A stretch of DNA of 64,000 nucleotides from Urophycis tenuis (Eukaryota; Chordata; Actinopteri; Gadiformes; Phycidae): positions 732,840-796,839 of the forward strand of contig JAXIVH010000019.1 of NCBI GenBank assembly GCA_036785325.1, read 5' to 3'. The stretch's first letter is position 1. The number at the start of each line of letters is the position of its first letter. The position numbers were made by a program, and so were the translations under genes. The notes under the pieces were generated by a model. That model was given only the letters and a program-made list of their open reading frames with translations. It did no database searches and was not told where the DNA came from. Positions 31,377 through 43,516 of this stretch are shown piece by piece.

Positions 31377-31499
31377 GCAGTGAACAATTATGTAGAGCAC
31401 GCTGCAATTCTACCTTCAGAGAGTCCAATGCAGCCAATGCCTCTTGTGTCCACATGAAAGGGCCGGACGCTGTCAGCTGCTTGTCATGAATCAGGATGC

Positions 31500-32010
31500 T
31501 GGCAGACAGACAGACAGACAGACAGACACTTTATTAATCCCCATAGGGAAATTTTTGGCATCAAGTAGCATTTACATATATACACACATATATCACACAT
31601 GTAGAAGAGCATAGAACAAAAATAAAATAAAACAAAAATAGAATAATATCAACTTAAATTAAAAGTAAGGAGTCCGGTATGTGCGGTGTTGTGAGAATTA
31701 AAACAAAAGTAAACAGTAAACAGTGCAATTACAGTATTGTCTGTTGTTCATATGAATAAATATTAATATAATATAAAGTATAAATATAGATACGGTATAA
31801 ATACAGTATGAGTAACATTTAAGGACAGACTAAATGAAATGAGGTAGACTAGATGCCAGCAGGGTTTATGACCACAGTTAAGATGGGGGGGGGCACTAAT
31901 GCTGAGAAGTTCCATTCTCACTCTTCCCCTTTTGTGATCTGTTGAACTGTTGGATGGCCATGGGAACAAAGGACCTCTTCAGCCTGTCAGTATCAACGTC
32001 CTGCAATAAC
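31500..32010 (-). mobile_element. L2-like LINE 3' end
   Basis: A (CAGA)n tract (31502-31530) leads into ctttattaatccccataggg, the inverse L2 tail. The minus strand further right encodes LKRSFVPMAIQQFNRSQKG, a typical C-terminus of L2-clade ORF2. It is truncated near 32010. Confidence 0.6.
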
Positions 32011-33906
32011 AACATGTGTCTATGAATGACATGAGCAGGTCCACAAGGCCCGCATCCTGTGTTCTGGAGGCCCACAGGCTGGATGGAAGGTCAACAGTCA
32101 GGCTGGGCCGTAGTCAGGGTCAGTGTCACAGTCGTCGGGGGTCATGTCCTCCTGGTGGTGGCTGTGGGCAGAAAGCACATGAAATTGGGCGGCCCTTCCC
32201 CCTGGTGACAGGGCCGCCTCACATGATATCTGGGAGAGACCATTACATCTGTGCAATCAGTACTGTCGTCCTCAACCCGGTCGTCTGTCTCCACACACAG
32301 AGCCAGGAACGGCCCCAGGTCGCTCCATCTGCTGTCCCTGTCTTCCCCTAAAGCCATGTGAGGGAAGGAGTCTTCAGCGTGTCACATGAGCTGCTGTTCA
32401 GGGACAACGCTCACCGTTGCTGCAACCTTTGAGGCGGGCCGATAGAGAAAACCCTTCCCTAAGTCCACCTGGGGGGGGCAAACAAGTGGTTTTCAGAATC
32501 CCCGTCAGGCCCCTCAGAGAGCCGGTCACTTGCATGTGTTGGGGAGGCATGTGATCAAGTCCCCTTGTCACTGAGTGCCCCGCAGCTGTCGTAGCGAGTG
32601 CCTCCCCAAGATGAAGTAACCTTTGGTAAACCCATGTGACATCGTCGGGGTGGGAAAACCAGGCTCTGTGAGATGATTATCCTGCCACTCCTCTCTCTCG
32701 TGTCCCTGACTTGTGTGTCTCAGGAGGTGAGCTCAGCGGGTTCCAGGTTGTTGTTTGATCAAGCTGATTTCCCCTGCGGTGTGCGGACGTCCGTTAGCAC
32801 CGTGGTGTGTCGATGCGGCCCCCTGCTCTCTCCTCCCACCCCTCCGCCCGTCACGCCGCTGACGGTGCCCTTGTCCGGCGGCCGTGTCCTGGCGCCGGGT
32901 CTCCTGGTCTCTCTCGGTAGCGCCCGCGTCCTTGGCTGCGGTACGCCTGTGCTCCCCGCGCTCTCCTTGGACAGTCCGGTGCCCGGTGGCCTGGGTCTCC
33001 GCAGGGGAAACGCACGTGGTTATCGTCTGTGATGGGGGCACGGTGATCTGTGCAGCACTGGGTGCAGGCCTCGTGGTGACGGTGATCCCCGAGGCCCCGA
33101 GTGCCGCGCTGTCGGGTGGCCTGGTCGGTGTGATGGGGGTCAAAGGTCAGGCCCCCCCGGTGGCCTCCATCTGTGGGTTGACTGGATGGGCCGGGGTCCG
33201 GGTGGGGCCTGTGTGCTCTGGCGGCAGGTCTGGCCCTGGGATTCGTCCTGTCGGCGTGGGCGTGCTGGAGCCGGGGGGCGTGGTGACGGCGGGGGGGCAG
33301 CGGACCTGGAGGTCCGGGTGGACCTTAAACACAACAGAGGTGGCAGCGCCGGGTGGGCCATCCTGTCCCCTCCCTGTTCTCCTTCCTCCCCCCGCCTTTC
33401 TCTCCTGCTACTCTGCCTCTTTCTCCCAGTGCCTTCTCTCTGACAGACGTCCTTCTGTCTTCTCTGCCTCTTTCTCCCAGTGCCTTCTCTCTGACAGACG
33501 TCCTTCTGTGGCTCCTCTGGCAAACAGTTTGCAGACACCCCTCTCTGCCAAGGCTGTTGTTCTCTTGGTCCAGTCTGCCTTTATTCTCTCTATCTGTGTG
33601 TAACGGGCGTGTCTCTTAACAGTGTATCTCAGGTTAGATGCACATCCGTTAACCTCTGTGTGTTCTGCGTTGTGTTCTATGTTGTGTTGAATGATGAAGC
33701 AGGGACTAGGACCACGACCAGCTGCTGGTGGCTCTTTTAATGAAGGCAGGGCCATGGATTTGTCTGTAAATCAACAGAAAAACACATGAGGCTCAGTAAC
33801 ATGCAGTCTCCTCCACACAGTACACAGGTCTCATGCTCCTCCTCTCAGCCAGCTTGGTGTGGACTCCACATACATACATGACTGACTCAACCTTTAGTTT
33901 GAAAGC
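32011..33906. other. GC-rich region, possibly retroviral gag on the minus strand
   Basis: Between 32670 and 33560 the DNA is strongly GC-rich, with several overlapping proline/arginine-rich open frames on both strands. In one minus-strand frame (about 33020-32965) PCGDPGHRAPDCP fits a retroviral zinc knuckle whose first Cys would be Arg. Position and strand suit a gag gene upstream of the pol remnant, but the frame is broken and the call is weak. A 50-bp direct duplication lies at 33417-33515 (ctttctcccagtgccttctc). 33560-33906 shows nothing recognisable. Confidence 0.3.
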
Positions 33907-34573
33907 AAAACGCCACCGTTTGTCCATACTGAACTACGTTCTTCCCTGATCTTAAATGAGTTGATACATACCTCTCTCACCTTCCTGCGTGCACTCGATC
34001 TCTCTGTCACGCAGCGCTACTTCGATAGCATGTAGCTTGGCCCAGTATGGACTTAGGATCCAAACAGGGGTGAAGTTAGAAGCGATCAAGCACTTCCAAC
34101 CTAACCACCGTGACTTTTTACTTCTACTACTACAGGTAGTGCAGGCGATGGCGTGCAGGTCACGTTGGTTCTATTAACAGAAGTAACAGGTGGAGGGGGA
34201 GAGGATCTTTTAGGAGTGATGATATTACTGCACCGACGTCAAAGTGCTCCCAGATGTTATTTCGACATACATTATAGTTATTCTTTTTTATCCGCTTAGA
34301 AAATTACCATGTTTCATTTTGTGTAACCATACTTGGGTGGTGTAACTACTAATGAAACCGTATTTAAATAGGGAAAACGTGGAAGTGCTTGGTCGGTTCT
34401 AACTTCACCCCCGTTTGGATCCTAAGGAATATACTGCGCTAAGCTACATGCTATCGAAGTAGCGCTACACGCCAGAGCGATGGAGTGCACGCACGAAAGT
34501 GAGAGAGGTATGTATCAACTCATCTAAGATCAGGGAAGAAGGTAGTTCAGTATGGACAAACGGTGGCGTTTTC
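33907..34573. mobile_element. Foldback-type element with ~190-bp inverted arms
   Basis: The arm 33907-34098 (starting AAAACGCCACCGTTTGTCCA) is inverted at 34573-34381 with roughly 90% identity, around a 280-bp unique centre. No coding is present. Long arms with a short centre fit a foldback or long-TIR MITE. The target duplication is not clear. Confidence 0.75.
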
Positions 34574-34699
34574 CTATTAGATTTCAGACGAGACACAGAG
34601 TCTCTGCTCGTTCCCAAAGTACCTAAATCAGATAACTTGCATGTAGTATAAGTGCTCAAAAAGTATGAGTGCTCACAAGAATGATAAGCAGAAAAAGGC

Positions 34700-36400
34700 C
34701 TGTGGGTTCATTTTCCATCACAGTATAGACAAGTCATGAGGTGGTTTCCAATGGGTTGCAATCATTCCCTTAGCAGCTGTGAATCCAGCAAATACAGCAG
34801 GCTTTAGAATTTTAGAGAGCTGAAGGGCTGACAAATCATTCAGAATCAAAACACTGATAGTAACAGGTACACTGTCATTAATCATTGCATCAATAATTTG
34901 CATGCAATATTGTTCCAGAACTGACAAACAGGAGAGCATCCCCAGACCATGTGAAGATATTATTATTTACTGGGACCTTGTGGTCTTCATATGTCATTCC
35001 CATGTTTTTTAGAAATGGGAACGAAATTTGTTCTCTGCATTTGACCCATCCTATTGTACATAGGAGCAGTGGGCTGCTATGATCAGCGCCCGGGGAGCAA
35101 GTTGGGGTTCAGTGTCTTGCTCAAGGACACTTCGACATGCAGACAGTTTGGAAGTGGGGATCAAGGAGATCGAACCGCCGACCCTACGGTTAGTGGACGA
35201 CCCGCTCTGTCCACCCGCTCTACCCACTGAGCTACTGCCACCCCATGTATGTACCTTGAGCTTTCAGTGGGCAGAAAGTGCATCAAGAACTGTTCATTAT
35301 TTTCATGTGATGCATTTTCACAGGGGTGAGATATGTCCTATGAATGAAGTTGCAGTGAATCTGCTGATGGTCTGGACTGCGTGATACTTCTGGAATGTTG
35401 GACCATACATCATGCCAGTCAAGATCCATGTCCAGGTCTGGGCAATCGCGTTCCCAGAGCCTCTCAATAGGAAGGCTGAGGCGGCCAGGTATCACCAAAA
35501 ACTGATCTTGGATACCATACCTCTGGCTCTTGGCTGCATAGTAAATCATTTCCCAGTAGGATGGATGGGCACAGGTCTCTGCCAGGGGACATCATATGCC
35601 TTGAGGGCTGATCTTCATTGAAGGTAAAAGAAAAATGAGGAACGTGGGAGAATGAATGCATTTTGTAAGTCAGAAAAAGATAACAAGCCAGCCTCTCTAA
35701 AACAGTCCTTTAGATAATGGACCCCCTCTGTTCCCACTGTGGAGCTGTTATAGGCCTCCCACCAATCAGGAGTGATTTATTGAATCATGGAGAAAGTGTA
35801 TGCCAGTTACATATGGCAATATGTTTCAATCTCCAAGTGTTGATAGGATGAGAGATAATGGGGCCAAAGCGCAGCTGGCACTGTTGATTAGAAATATTGT
35901 CAAAAAGAACGTCATGGAGTGACCATGGTTCTGTCACAGCACTTTGTAAAGTACGCCAGCGCACAGAGGTCTCTGGGTCAAACCAGGGAAGGCCTGAACA
36001 CAAAGGACCAACAATAATGTTTAACGTTGGGAACTGAAAGGCCACCTCCTTCCTCCTCTGTGGAGCAGACATTTTAAGTCACAGCCTTTCCAAATACATT
36101 TAGATACCGCTGACTGTAGTTTGTGGGAATAATCAGAAGGAGGGGAAAGAGGTAGCATAGAGCTCACAAAATGAATCCTGGGTAAAACGTTCCTCTTAAC
36201 CACAGAGATACAGGCTTGAGTAGGCATGGAGACACATCCATCATTCCATATCTTTCAAAACGTTGTTCAGAGCAACAGAATAGTTCTGCTTAACAATGTG
36301 GTTTCAGCGAGGAAAATCCTCAACACCTAAGTATTTAAACTGTTTAACAATGTTAGCAGAGATGGTTGAAATACAAGCAGAGTCATTGAGATGAAGTAGT
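34700..36400 (-). mobile_element. L1-clade LINE, 3' part, split by a SINE
   Basis: The minus strand encodes the C-terminal half of an L1-type ORF2 in pieces: NVLPRIHFVSSMLPL (36200), KEVAFQFPTLNIIVGPL (36050), LWERDCPDLDMDLDWHDVW and NFIHRTYLTPVKMH (35450-35310), then CTFCPLKAQGTY, the SINE, and HMVWGCSP, FAGFTAAKGMIATHWK (34760). The CxxC...HxxxxC finger at the end of L1 ORF2 is thus cut in two by the SINE. Several stops show an old copy. Confidence 0.7.
34975..35246 (-). mobile_element. tRNA-derived SINE
   Basis: Read on the minus strand, the head GGGGTGGCAGTAGCTCAG has an A box (TAGCTCAGTGGGTAGAG) and a B box (GGCGGTTCGATCTCC). A body with GTCCTTGAGCAAGACACTGA follows. This is the layout of common fish SINEs transcribed by RNA polymerase III. 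It sits in an L1 copy with ACATG on both sides. Confidence 0.85.
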
Positions 36401-36598
36401 GCAGACTTTGACCAGTTGCATTCACAGCACTAGAAAGATAATATTTTGTACTTGTTTAATGTACAATCTTTTGTAGTTTGGCATTTGACTCATATGAACA
36501 AAATGGACTGAATACACACTTGCACTATGGACTTGTCATTGGCTCCATTGTTTGTATGCTGTTGAGTTGTTCTGTTATTTTACAGTAACAATTAGGGG

Positions 36599-36649
<51 letters not shown>

Positions 36650-36847
36650 TAAATTGTGTAGATGCTGCTAATGCTAAATGCTAAATGTACTGTTACATCA
36701 CTTGGGCACCAAGGGGCATCCCAGTTGTCACATAGTTTATAAAGGGGAGTCACCGGTGAACAGGATTGGGGGGATTAGGAGCTGAGGAAGCCACACAGTT
36801 TTTCTGTCCTGGTTTTTTGGTTCTGTCATATTGTAACATGTCCTCCG
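36401..36847. other. No recognised gene
   Basis: Contains a (TG)n microsatellite at 36601-36648 and AT-rich DNA. No domain is seen. Confidence 0.5.
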
Positions 36848-38888
36848 ACCAAAACGCCCATATAGGTCGTTTGTACTGACCCTCTGTTACGACCCAAGAG
36901 AGCGTTTTCCAAAACTAGGGCAAGTGATCTGAAACGAGAGGAGAGTTAATTTTCAAAATAAAACAGGAAGTCACAAGACAAAATAAAACCCAGAACAAGA
37001 CAAACCTCACCGCGGGTGTGACATTTCCAATTTAAAATGCGATACAGCCCATCTTTTTTCACACCTTTGTCCATCACTCATCCTGATCATTCTATGACTG
37101 TCAGCAACTCTATTGCCTTCTTTAAATGTTCTTGCATTGGCCACATATGGTAATTTATCAACAATGTCCTTTACTGGAACTCCTCTATGAAGTGGGAAAC
37201 ATGACACTCGTTAACAATCTCATTTAGATATCTCCAATACCTTCAATTGTGTCTGTGACCCACATCCATCAATGATCAATATGGATCTTTTAATAACAAC
37301 AAGGTTGGCATTGCCAAGTTTGTCCATCAATTTGTGATCCCAGTTCATAACTGTGTCATCTTCAGAGATATATGTAGGAAACTTCATCTGTAAACAGAGG
37401 GATATTAAGGCTATGACATTTTATAATCCTAACCATGTAGAACCTTTAGGAGGTTTGAGGGAGGGGCTAAAGCGCTTCAAAAACCAAACCCTAATCCTCC
37501 TAATGCAACAATCCAGATGTATTTGTTAGGTAAAATAAGGTACACAGTAGGCCAAATCCCCAAATATGAATGTGATTAGGAATGTGATTAGAAAAAATGT
37601 TATCCAGGCTGGAGCCTCAATGGGTCTCAGAAACTGTACCGGACAGAGGATCCATCCAGACTGAGGTGAAAATTAAACTTTGTTGTAGGACTAAACTAAA
37701 CACATTTTTGGAAAGGCCTTGACCTGGAGAGTAACATGTGTCAGTGTGAGGATTCTACATGGCTCCTGCTTTGAAATACTGACCTTTGAACCTTGACATT
37801 GGTGCATATTTGCAGGCTTATAGTTCAGCAACGAAAAGAGCAACAGATATGGGACCAACTGTTATAGAGAGCTCTGGACCTAAGCTATCATGTGAAATAT
37901 AGTCAACAACAGGGGGCGCTGTCAAATATGTAAAATATGGTTAAAATTAGTTTTCACCCATTTAACAATTGCATATTTAAAATCTGAACACATATATGTG
38001 TTTATCATCTTCTTAGACTGCATGTTGTACTCTCCTTTTAGCAATCACAACTTCTAATTTCAAGAAAAACACTACATTACTTACAAACTACAATTCCCTA
38101 TAGAGCTGCACCATGCAGCTTGATACAAATCAGAACAGAATTGTAGTTCTTCCTGGTTATGGTTAGGGTTGGAAATTTGGGTTTCTAAAAGCGTACATAA
38201 ACTGAATATACAGAATATCTAGTATAGCTAAACTTATAATCACACAGTATCTGATCTACGTAAATACCATAGACTGTATATATATGGACAAACCCTCCGT
38301 GACGTCACCCATAGACATTCTTAACAGCGGAGATGAAGCCTAAAATTGAGCTTCCGGGCGCCGCCATCTTGGACATTTCAGTCTGTGTTCGAAGCCCGCC
38401 TACCTCCGGCCAGACCAATCAAAGCCTCGAATCCGTGAAGGTCATGCCGTGATGACAGATGACAGCTGCCAATCAAGTTGACCACGACCTTAATTATTCA
38501 TAAAATAAATCCTTCTCTGTGCATTAAAATAATGGATTCTACAAAAATTCACCCCCCTCACAGTTGTCATGGACTCGAACACTACTGAAAGACACCAAAA
38601 CCCTTTTTTGAACCAGGCTGTAAACATGTTTATTTTGGCTGTAAAGTTGGACATTTTAACATGGGTGTCTATGGGAGTTGACTCCTTTCTGCAGCCAGCC
38701 TCAAGCGGCCAGTCGAGGAACTGCAAGTTTTTGCACTTCCGCATGGGCTTCATTTTTCAGCATGGAATGTTGCCGCTTGGTAAATACAAAGTAAAGATGT
38801 TGGTTTATTTGTTATATTTTAGCCAAAACAGGAGTTTAACGCCACAACTCCGCCCACAAGAGCTCTTCTGTGAACACGTCACTCAACG

Positions 38889-38930
<42 letters not shown>

Positions 38931-39172
38931 CAGGGGAGGCGGGAGACGGGGTGCGTGAGGTGGGGCTCATGTAATGTAGTCGCTCTCGCTATCAAAAACT
39001 GCCCCCCCCCCCCCCCCCCCCCCCGCGAATCGCATTTTGATTGGTCACTTAGGTCACACAGGCCATTGGATCATGAGACACCAGACCGTCGTTACATCGC
39101 CGCTAGAGGGCGCATTACGTAACCATAGGTCGTATTAAACTGCATGTACAAACGACCTATAGGGTCGTTTTT
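36848..39172. mobile_element. Candidate TIR transposon with nested repeats
   Basis: The ends match in inverse over about 35 bases: left CCAAAACGCCCATATAGGTC then GTTTGTAC, right inverse CCAAAAAACGACCCTATAGG then TCGTTTGTAC. Inside, minus-strand coding remnants (about 37390-37010: YISEDDTVMNWDHKLMDKLG; FPLHRGVPVKDIVDKLPY) are clearly from one decayed protein that I do not recognise. It also holds the 38266 repeat, a TG run (38892-38928) and a C run (39002-39023). A target duplication is not visible. Confidence 0.45.
38266..38785. mobile_element. Fish dispersed repeat (ccatagactgtatatat type)
   Basis: It begins ccatagactgtatatatatg with gccgccatcttggacat. Toward its end it has atgggtgtctatgggagttg, tgcacttccgcatgggcttc and gttgccgcttgg. 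I recognise this combination as an abundant non-coding fish repeat; the superfamily is uncertain. Confidence 0.5.
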
Positions 39173-39400
39173 TGGGGGTGGACAGGCTGTCGTATTGTTG
39201 GTACTTTAGTTTCTTTCATATTTCATATTTCTTTATCTTTAATCTACAAATAAATTGTCAACTGAATACTCCAGGGCAGACCTCATTTTATGCAGCACCA
39301 CACGTTGGAATCTGATCTTAAATGACGTCAAGTACTCCAGTTAAAGGAGGCCTACTTGTCATGTTAAATGCTCTTACGTCACATCATGAACCACATTCAG

Positions 39401-39560
39401 TAGGCCTATGCGTGACACACCTCACTTCCTGTGTGGTAGGCCTGTGTGTCACACCTCACTTCCTGTGTGATAGGCCTACATGTGTCACACCTCACTTCCT
39501 GTGTGGTAGGCCTATGCGTGTCACACCTCACTTCCTGTGTGGTAGGCCTGTGCGTGTCAC
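39401..39560. repeat. ~36-bp tandem repeat, 4.5 copies
   Basis: Units of the form gtaggcctatgcgtgtcaca followed by cctcacttcctgtgtg repeat from 39401 until the next element starts. Confidence 0.9.
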
Positions 39561-39561
39561 C

Positions 39562-40595
39562 ATAGACATAATATATACATAGACGCCGCATCGACTGTGG
39601 AGCGGCGTGCCTAAAGCGCCGCCATCTTGGTACAGGGCTCGCAGAGGAGGCGGTGCATGCTAGTGAATGAATGAAAGAGGTACTACTCAATCTTAAAATA
39701 GAATTATTCGCCGAATTTTGGACCAATTTCCAAACGGATTGGTTTGTTAAAAACGTCACACATGTAGCTATGATACAGGGTGTTTGGATATTTAAAGAAA
39801 TTCTGGTTTTACTACCCAAATACAAATTCTACTTAATGTTATCAGCAGATAACATTAATAATAATAATAATGATAATGATAGTGATATAATAATATTAAT
39901 ATAATTATAATATAATATTAATATAATAATAATATATTAATATAATAATAATATAATATGAATATAATAATAATAATTATAATATAATATTAGTACAATA
40001 ATAATAATAATAATACTGGTAATAATAAAGATCATATAATAATATAATGACAATGATAGAATAGTAATAACAACTAGAGTTCAAAAATTCCCTCGAGGGA
40101 AATTTTGATAGTGCACGGGTGACGCTACCGGAGTGTGAACCTCTATCAGAGTCACAGCCGTTTGAGTAATGGTGCTGATCCCAAAAACAGCAGTCAACAA
40201 ACTGAACGTCATGAAACAGTGAAATGTAAGGAACCCAACATGTCCTGAACATTCGCCTCCAAACCCTATCTAATAGCAATAATATGTAACGAAACAGAAT
40301 GCCAGAATGTCGCAATGCATTCTGGGAAACACTCCCCCAACACCTTACAAAACACGCTACTATCCACGATTTCCTCAGGCAAGTACAACAACTTGAACTG
40401 ATAATACAAGAAAACACAAAAGCATTAACCTAATTTACACAAAATAGAAACAACATTTAATTTGATTTGTGTCCGATGACGAGAGAGACGCTAGATGGTA
40501 ACCATGGCAACGGAGACTCGATATCTCACAGTTTATTTATCAATGACAAGACAGACAGATCTCACTGCCCATCACTGATCAACTGCTGCGGTCGG

Positions 40596-40629
<34 letters not shown>

Positions 40630-42598
40630 ACTCAATGTTATGAATTAAAATGACAGTTTTGCAAGCACCCACACACGCAAGCACGCGCAATGTCTACAGA
40701 GACGTTGAGGTTAGGGTTAGTGTTAGGTTTACTTTACATTCACATTTAATTTGATTTGTGTCCGATGACGAGAGAGAGACGGAGAGAGATAGAGCACTTT
40801 GGTAGAGAGACGTACAATAACAGAGAGCGAGCGCCGGTCTCGATAAAGCCGTTAATCAGCGAAATGAATCGTTATTTCCCGATAGTTTCACAGCGGTTAC
40901 ATTCAGCAGGTAGACACGGCTGAACTGCACCGCCGTTAATCAGCGAAATGAATCGTTATTTCCCGATAGTTTCACAGCGGTTACATTCAGCAGGTAGACA
41001 CGGCTGAACTGCACCTATCTGAATCGCATTATCCAATGAAAAGTATTAGAGCTCTGTGCGAGAGCAAGACATCGCGTGTGTGTGTGTGTGTGTGTGTGTG
41101 TGTTGCGCGCGATCGATACAGGTCACTCACCCACACACGCAAGCACGCGAGGTAAACACAACACAGCACTTCCCGCTTTTCAGCTGGGCCAAACCATTAG
41201 AACACCAGGCCCCCCCTGGAGTTTGCAATGTCATGGTACGGACTACCAGTAACGAACCCATAACAAAGCCATGTTCTGCCTCGGCACTGGTCTCACATTT
41301 GGGCTTATTCTGACAAAACGGTAGCTCCTATCAGAAAAAAAGCAAGACCATCATCGCCGTAAGGACTTCCCGAACGATTTGGTGTTTCTACAATGTTTCT
41401 AGAGTAAATATTTCGGAGACACTCGCAAGTTTAAAACAGGGGTCCGTTCTGCTTTTCTCTGAAAATATTTGTATTGGAGTCAATGAGGAGAAGACACCGA
41501 CTGGCCGCACTTAGAGGCTGCTAATTCGAATTCTGTAAATCTCTCCGATTTTTTAAACACATTGTGAGAGACAGAACACGTATGTCTACAAAGTAGGAAA
41601 AAATCACGTGTGTACATTGTAAACTGTGGCCAGGAGCAGCGTGGAGAGAGATTTATTTTTTATTTTTCTGGGTCTCTCTCCACCTCTAGCTACACTCTAA
41701 CCCTAATAAGGGCATGCAATACACACCCATTGTAATCTCATCATTTCTCCAAAAATTATCATGGTCATTGAACAGTGATTGATCAAAAAGTATATGACCT
41801 ATCAAAACATGGAAATATACATAAAGTACACAAGACTTGTGTCTACTGTTTAAAGTTGAAATGGAGTCTCTAGGTCAAAGTATGCAGGAGCAACAGACAG
41901 CAGTAAAAGTATATATTTTTTGACCTCCTCCCATGCATTCTCTATGGGAAAATATTCACAGTTTTTTGCAAATAACTTCATGAAAAATTAATATTTTTTA
42001 AATTTGTATTGAAGCACACCGATCCCGATGAAGACGCACATTTTGATATATCATTTGTCCTACAACTCTTCGAGTTGTAGGACTAGTAGCGAATCAAAAA
42101 AGCGAGGAAGAGGAATAATAATAAGAAGAATAAGAAAAAATCCACAGTATAACAATATTGCTCGGGGCAAAGCCCCGAGCACTGGCTCCACAGCTTTGCT
42201 GTAGGGCCAGTGCTCGGTGCGTTTGCCCCGTGCACTAATAACACATAATCATAATTATTATTAATATTAATATTATTATATTATACTCAAATGCAGTGTA
42301 TACCTTTATATTATATTATATTATATGCTTTAAATAAAGACCTGAACACACCTGAACGTTTTCTTGGTTTTATCTATGTCTGTCTGTCATGTCTGATGTT
42401 TGACAAACAAACCTTATGAAAATATCTTGACAACTGGGCGATTTATGATCATTTTTATTGTGTAGAAACACCATTCCTCCATGGATGTAATGCACTGTAG
42501 GAGCGAGTGGCCCTGTTCCAAGATGGCCGCCCTGTAGGCATGCCCCTCTAGTGGGCCGCAGCAGTCAATGCGGCGTCTATGTATATAATATGTCTATG
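39562..42598. mobile_element. TIR element with 38-bp ends and composite interior
   Basis: Left end CCATAGACATAATATATACA, continuing TAGACGCCGCATCGACTG; the right end is its inverse with three mismatches. Both ends are followed inward by gccatcttgg-type sequence. The interior has an ATA/TAA-rich tract (39850-40070) and a possible second element (about 40107-42235) whose ends share AGTGCACGGG in inverse. It also has TG runs at 40592 and 41075 and an 84-bp duplication. I see no transposase. Confidence 0.55.
40849..41014. repeat. 84-bp direct duplication
   Basis: Two virtually identical adjacent units starting ccgttaatcagcgaaatgaa at 40849 and 40933. Confidence 0.95.
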
Positions 42599-42866
42599 GT
42601 AAACACTTTCTGCCAGGCGCGTTTCTAGGTTCCGACTTTTGGGTGGGCTAAGGAAGCCACAGGGGGGGGCGGTGAATTGGGGCTTTCAATATCGTAGGAC
42701 GAAACGATCAAAGGCATTTGCATGAACCCATGCATCGGCGCGTCACATTTATTGAGCGAGTAAACGAATATAGATATATTATATAAACAGAATATTAGAT
42801 TTGAGGACGAAACGATAGTGGGCTAAAGCAAGATTTGGGTGGGCTTGAGCTTGGGCTTCTAGCGTC
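42598..42866. mobile_element. hAT-like repeat, copy 2 of the MHC-intron repeat
   Basis: The first 177 bases match 3050-3226. The element probably starts CAGGCGCGTTTCTAG (42612) and ends CTAGCGTCGCCACTG (42866), which are partly inverse. No coding is seen. Confidence 0.5.
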
Positions 42867-42944
42867 GCCACTGCTTTTTTTTTGCCATGGACTAAAGGAC
42901 CCACTAAACCGTTGGCCATAATTTGGATTAGATTCGATTAGATT

Positions 42945-43516
42945 AGATTATACTTTATTCATCCCACAGAGGAGAAATTTACTTGTCACAGCAGCAGAAA
43001 AAGTGTAGTACACACGACAGAAATTAAAGTACGGAGGGGCAAACACTACAACGATCAGACAGAAGTATCTTATAACCTACATGATAAACAAACAAACAAG
43101 CAAACAGCAGAAAATAATATTGCAAAGATAAAGGGACCATAATATAAAAAATATTCTACATTGTAAGTAATCGGAATGGAAATATAAGTACAGATAAAAA
43201 AAGAAAAGAAATCAGATAAAGATAAACATCGAGCCATGGTGAGTGGAGGGTAATTGAACAGGAACAGAAAGTACAACATGATCAGGTGGTGCAGGTCTTG
43301 TACAGTCTGACAGTGGATGAAAGACCTGCAGAACCTCTTCTTACACCGTGGCTGTATCAGTCTGCTGCTGAGGGAGCTGCTCAGAGAGCCCACAGTGTGG
43401 TGTAGAGGGTGAGAGGTGTTGTCCATGATGGATGTCAGCTTAGTTAACATCCTCCTCTCACCCACTTCCTCTATGGAGTCCAGAGGACAGTCCAGGACAG
43501 AGCTCACTCTCCTGAT
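42945..43516 (-). mobile_element. L2 LINE 3' end, host of the nested insertions
   Basis: The tail gattagattagattatactt and the minus-strand frame ending CKKRFCRSFIHCQTV, with RRVSSVLDCPLDSIEEVGER and MLTKLTSIMDNTSHPLHHTV upstream, identify the 3' end of an L2-clade ORF2. It is cut at 43516 by the hAT-Y insertion and resumes for about 15 bases at 61176. Confidence 0.85.

Larger units (their letters stand above)
29216..31490 (-). mobile_element. Endogenous retrovirus pol remnant
   Basis: Minus-strand fragments in the order expected of retroviral pol: end of reverse transcriptase (FMWTQEALAAL near 31450), connection and RNase H (YFSAKLDTV, TFYVDGSAS-like and KTATIYTDAFG, 31160-30230), an integrase finger remnant (GGMMDQIVKDW, 30000), and the integrase core with VMVDMWSEW and GGAVERENATL (29814-29437) followed by MYMRMRV. 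Several stops and frame changes break it. Two LINE-type tails have inserted (29995-30362 and 31138-31376). The type looks like gamma/epsilon-like fish retroviruses; no LTR was found, and env was not seen. Confidence 0.75.

Noticed and set aside
32670..33600. Novel GC-rich host gene on the plus or minus strand
   Set aside because: Overlapping frames on both strands are expected from GC-rich DNA. No domain or splice signal supports a host gene; a decayed retroviral gag is somewhat more likely.
35160..35246. Possible tRNA gene on the minus strand (A and B boxes present)
   Set aside because: It is the tRNA-like head of a SINE; a body and tail follow and the cloverleaf is imperfect.
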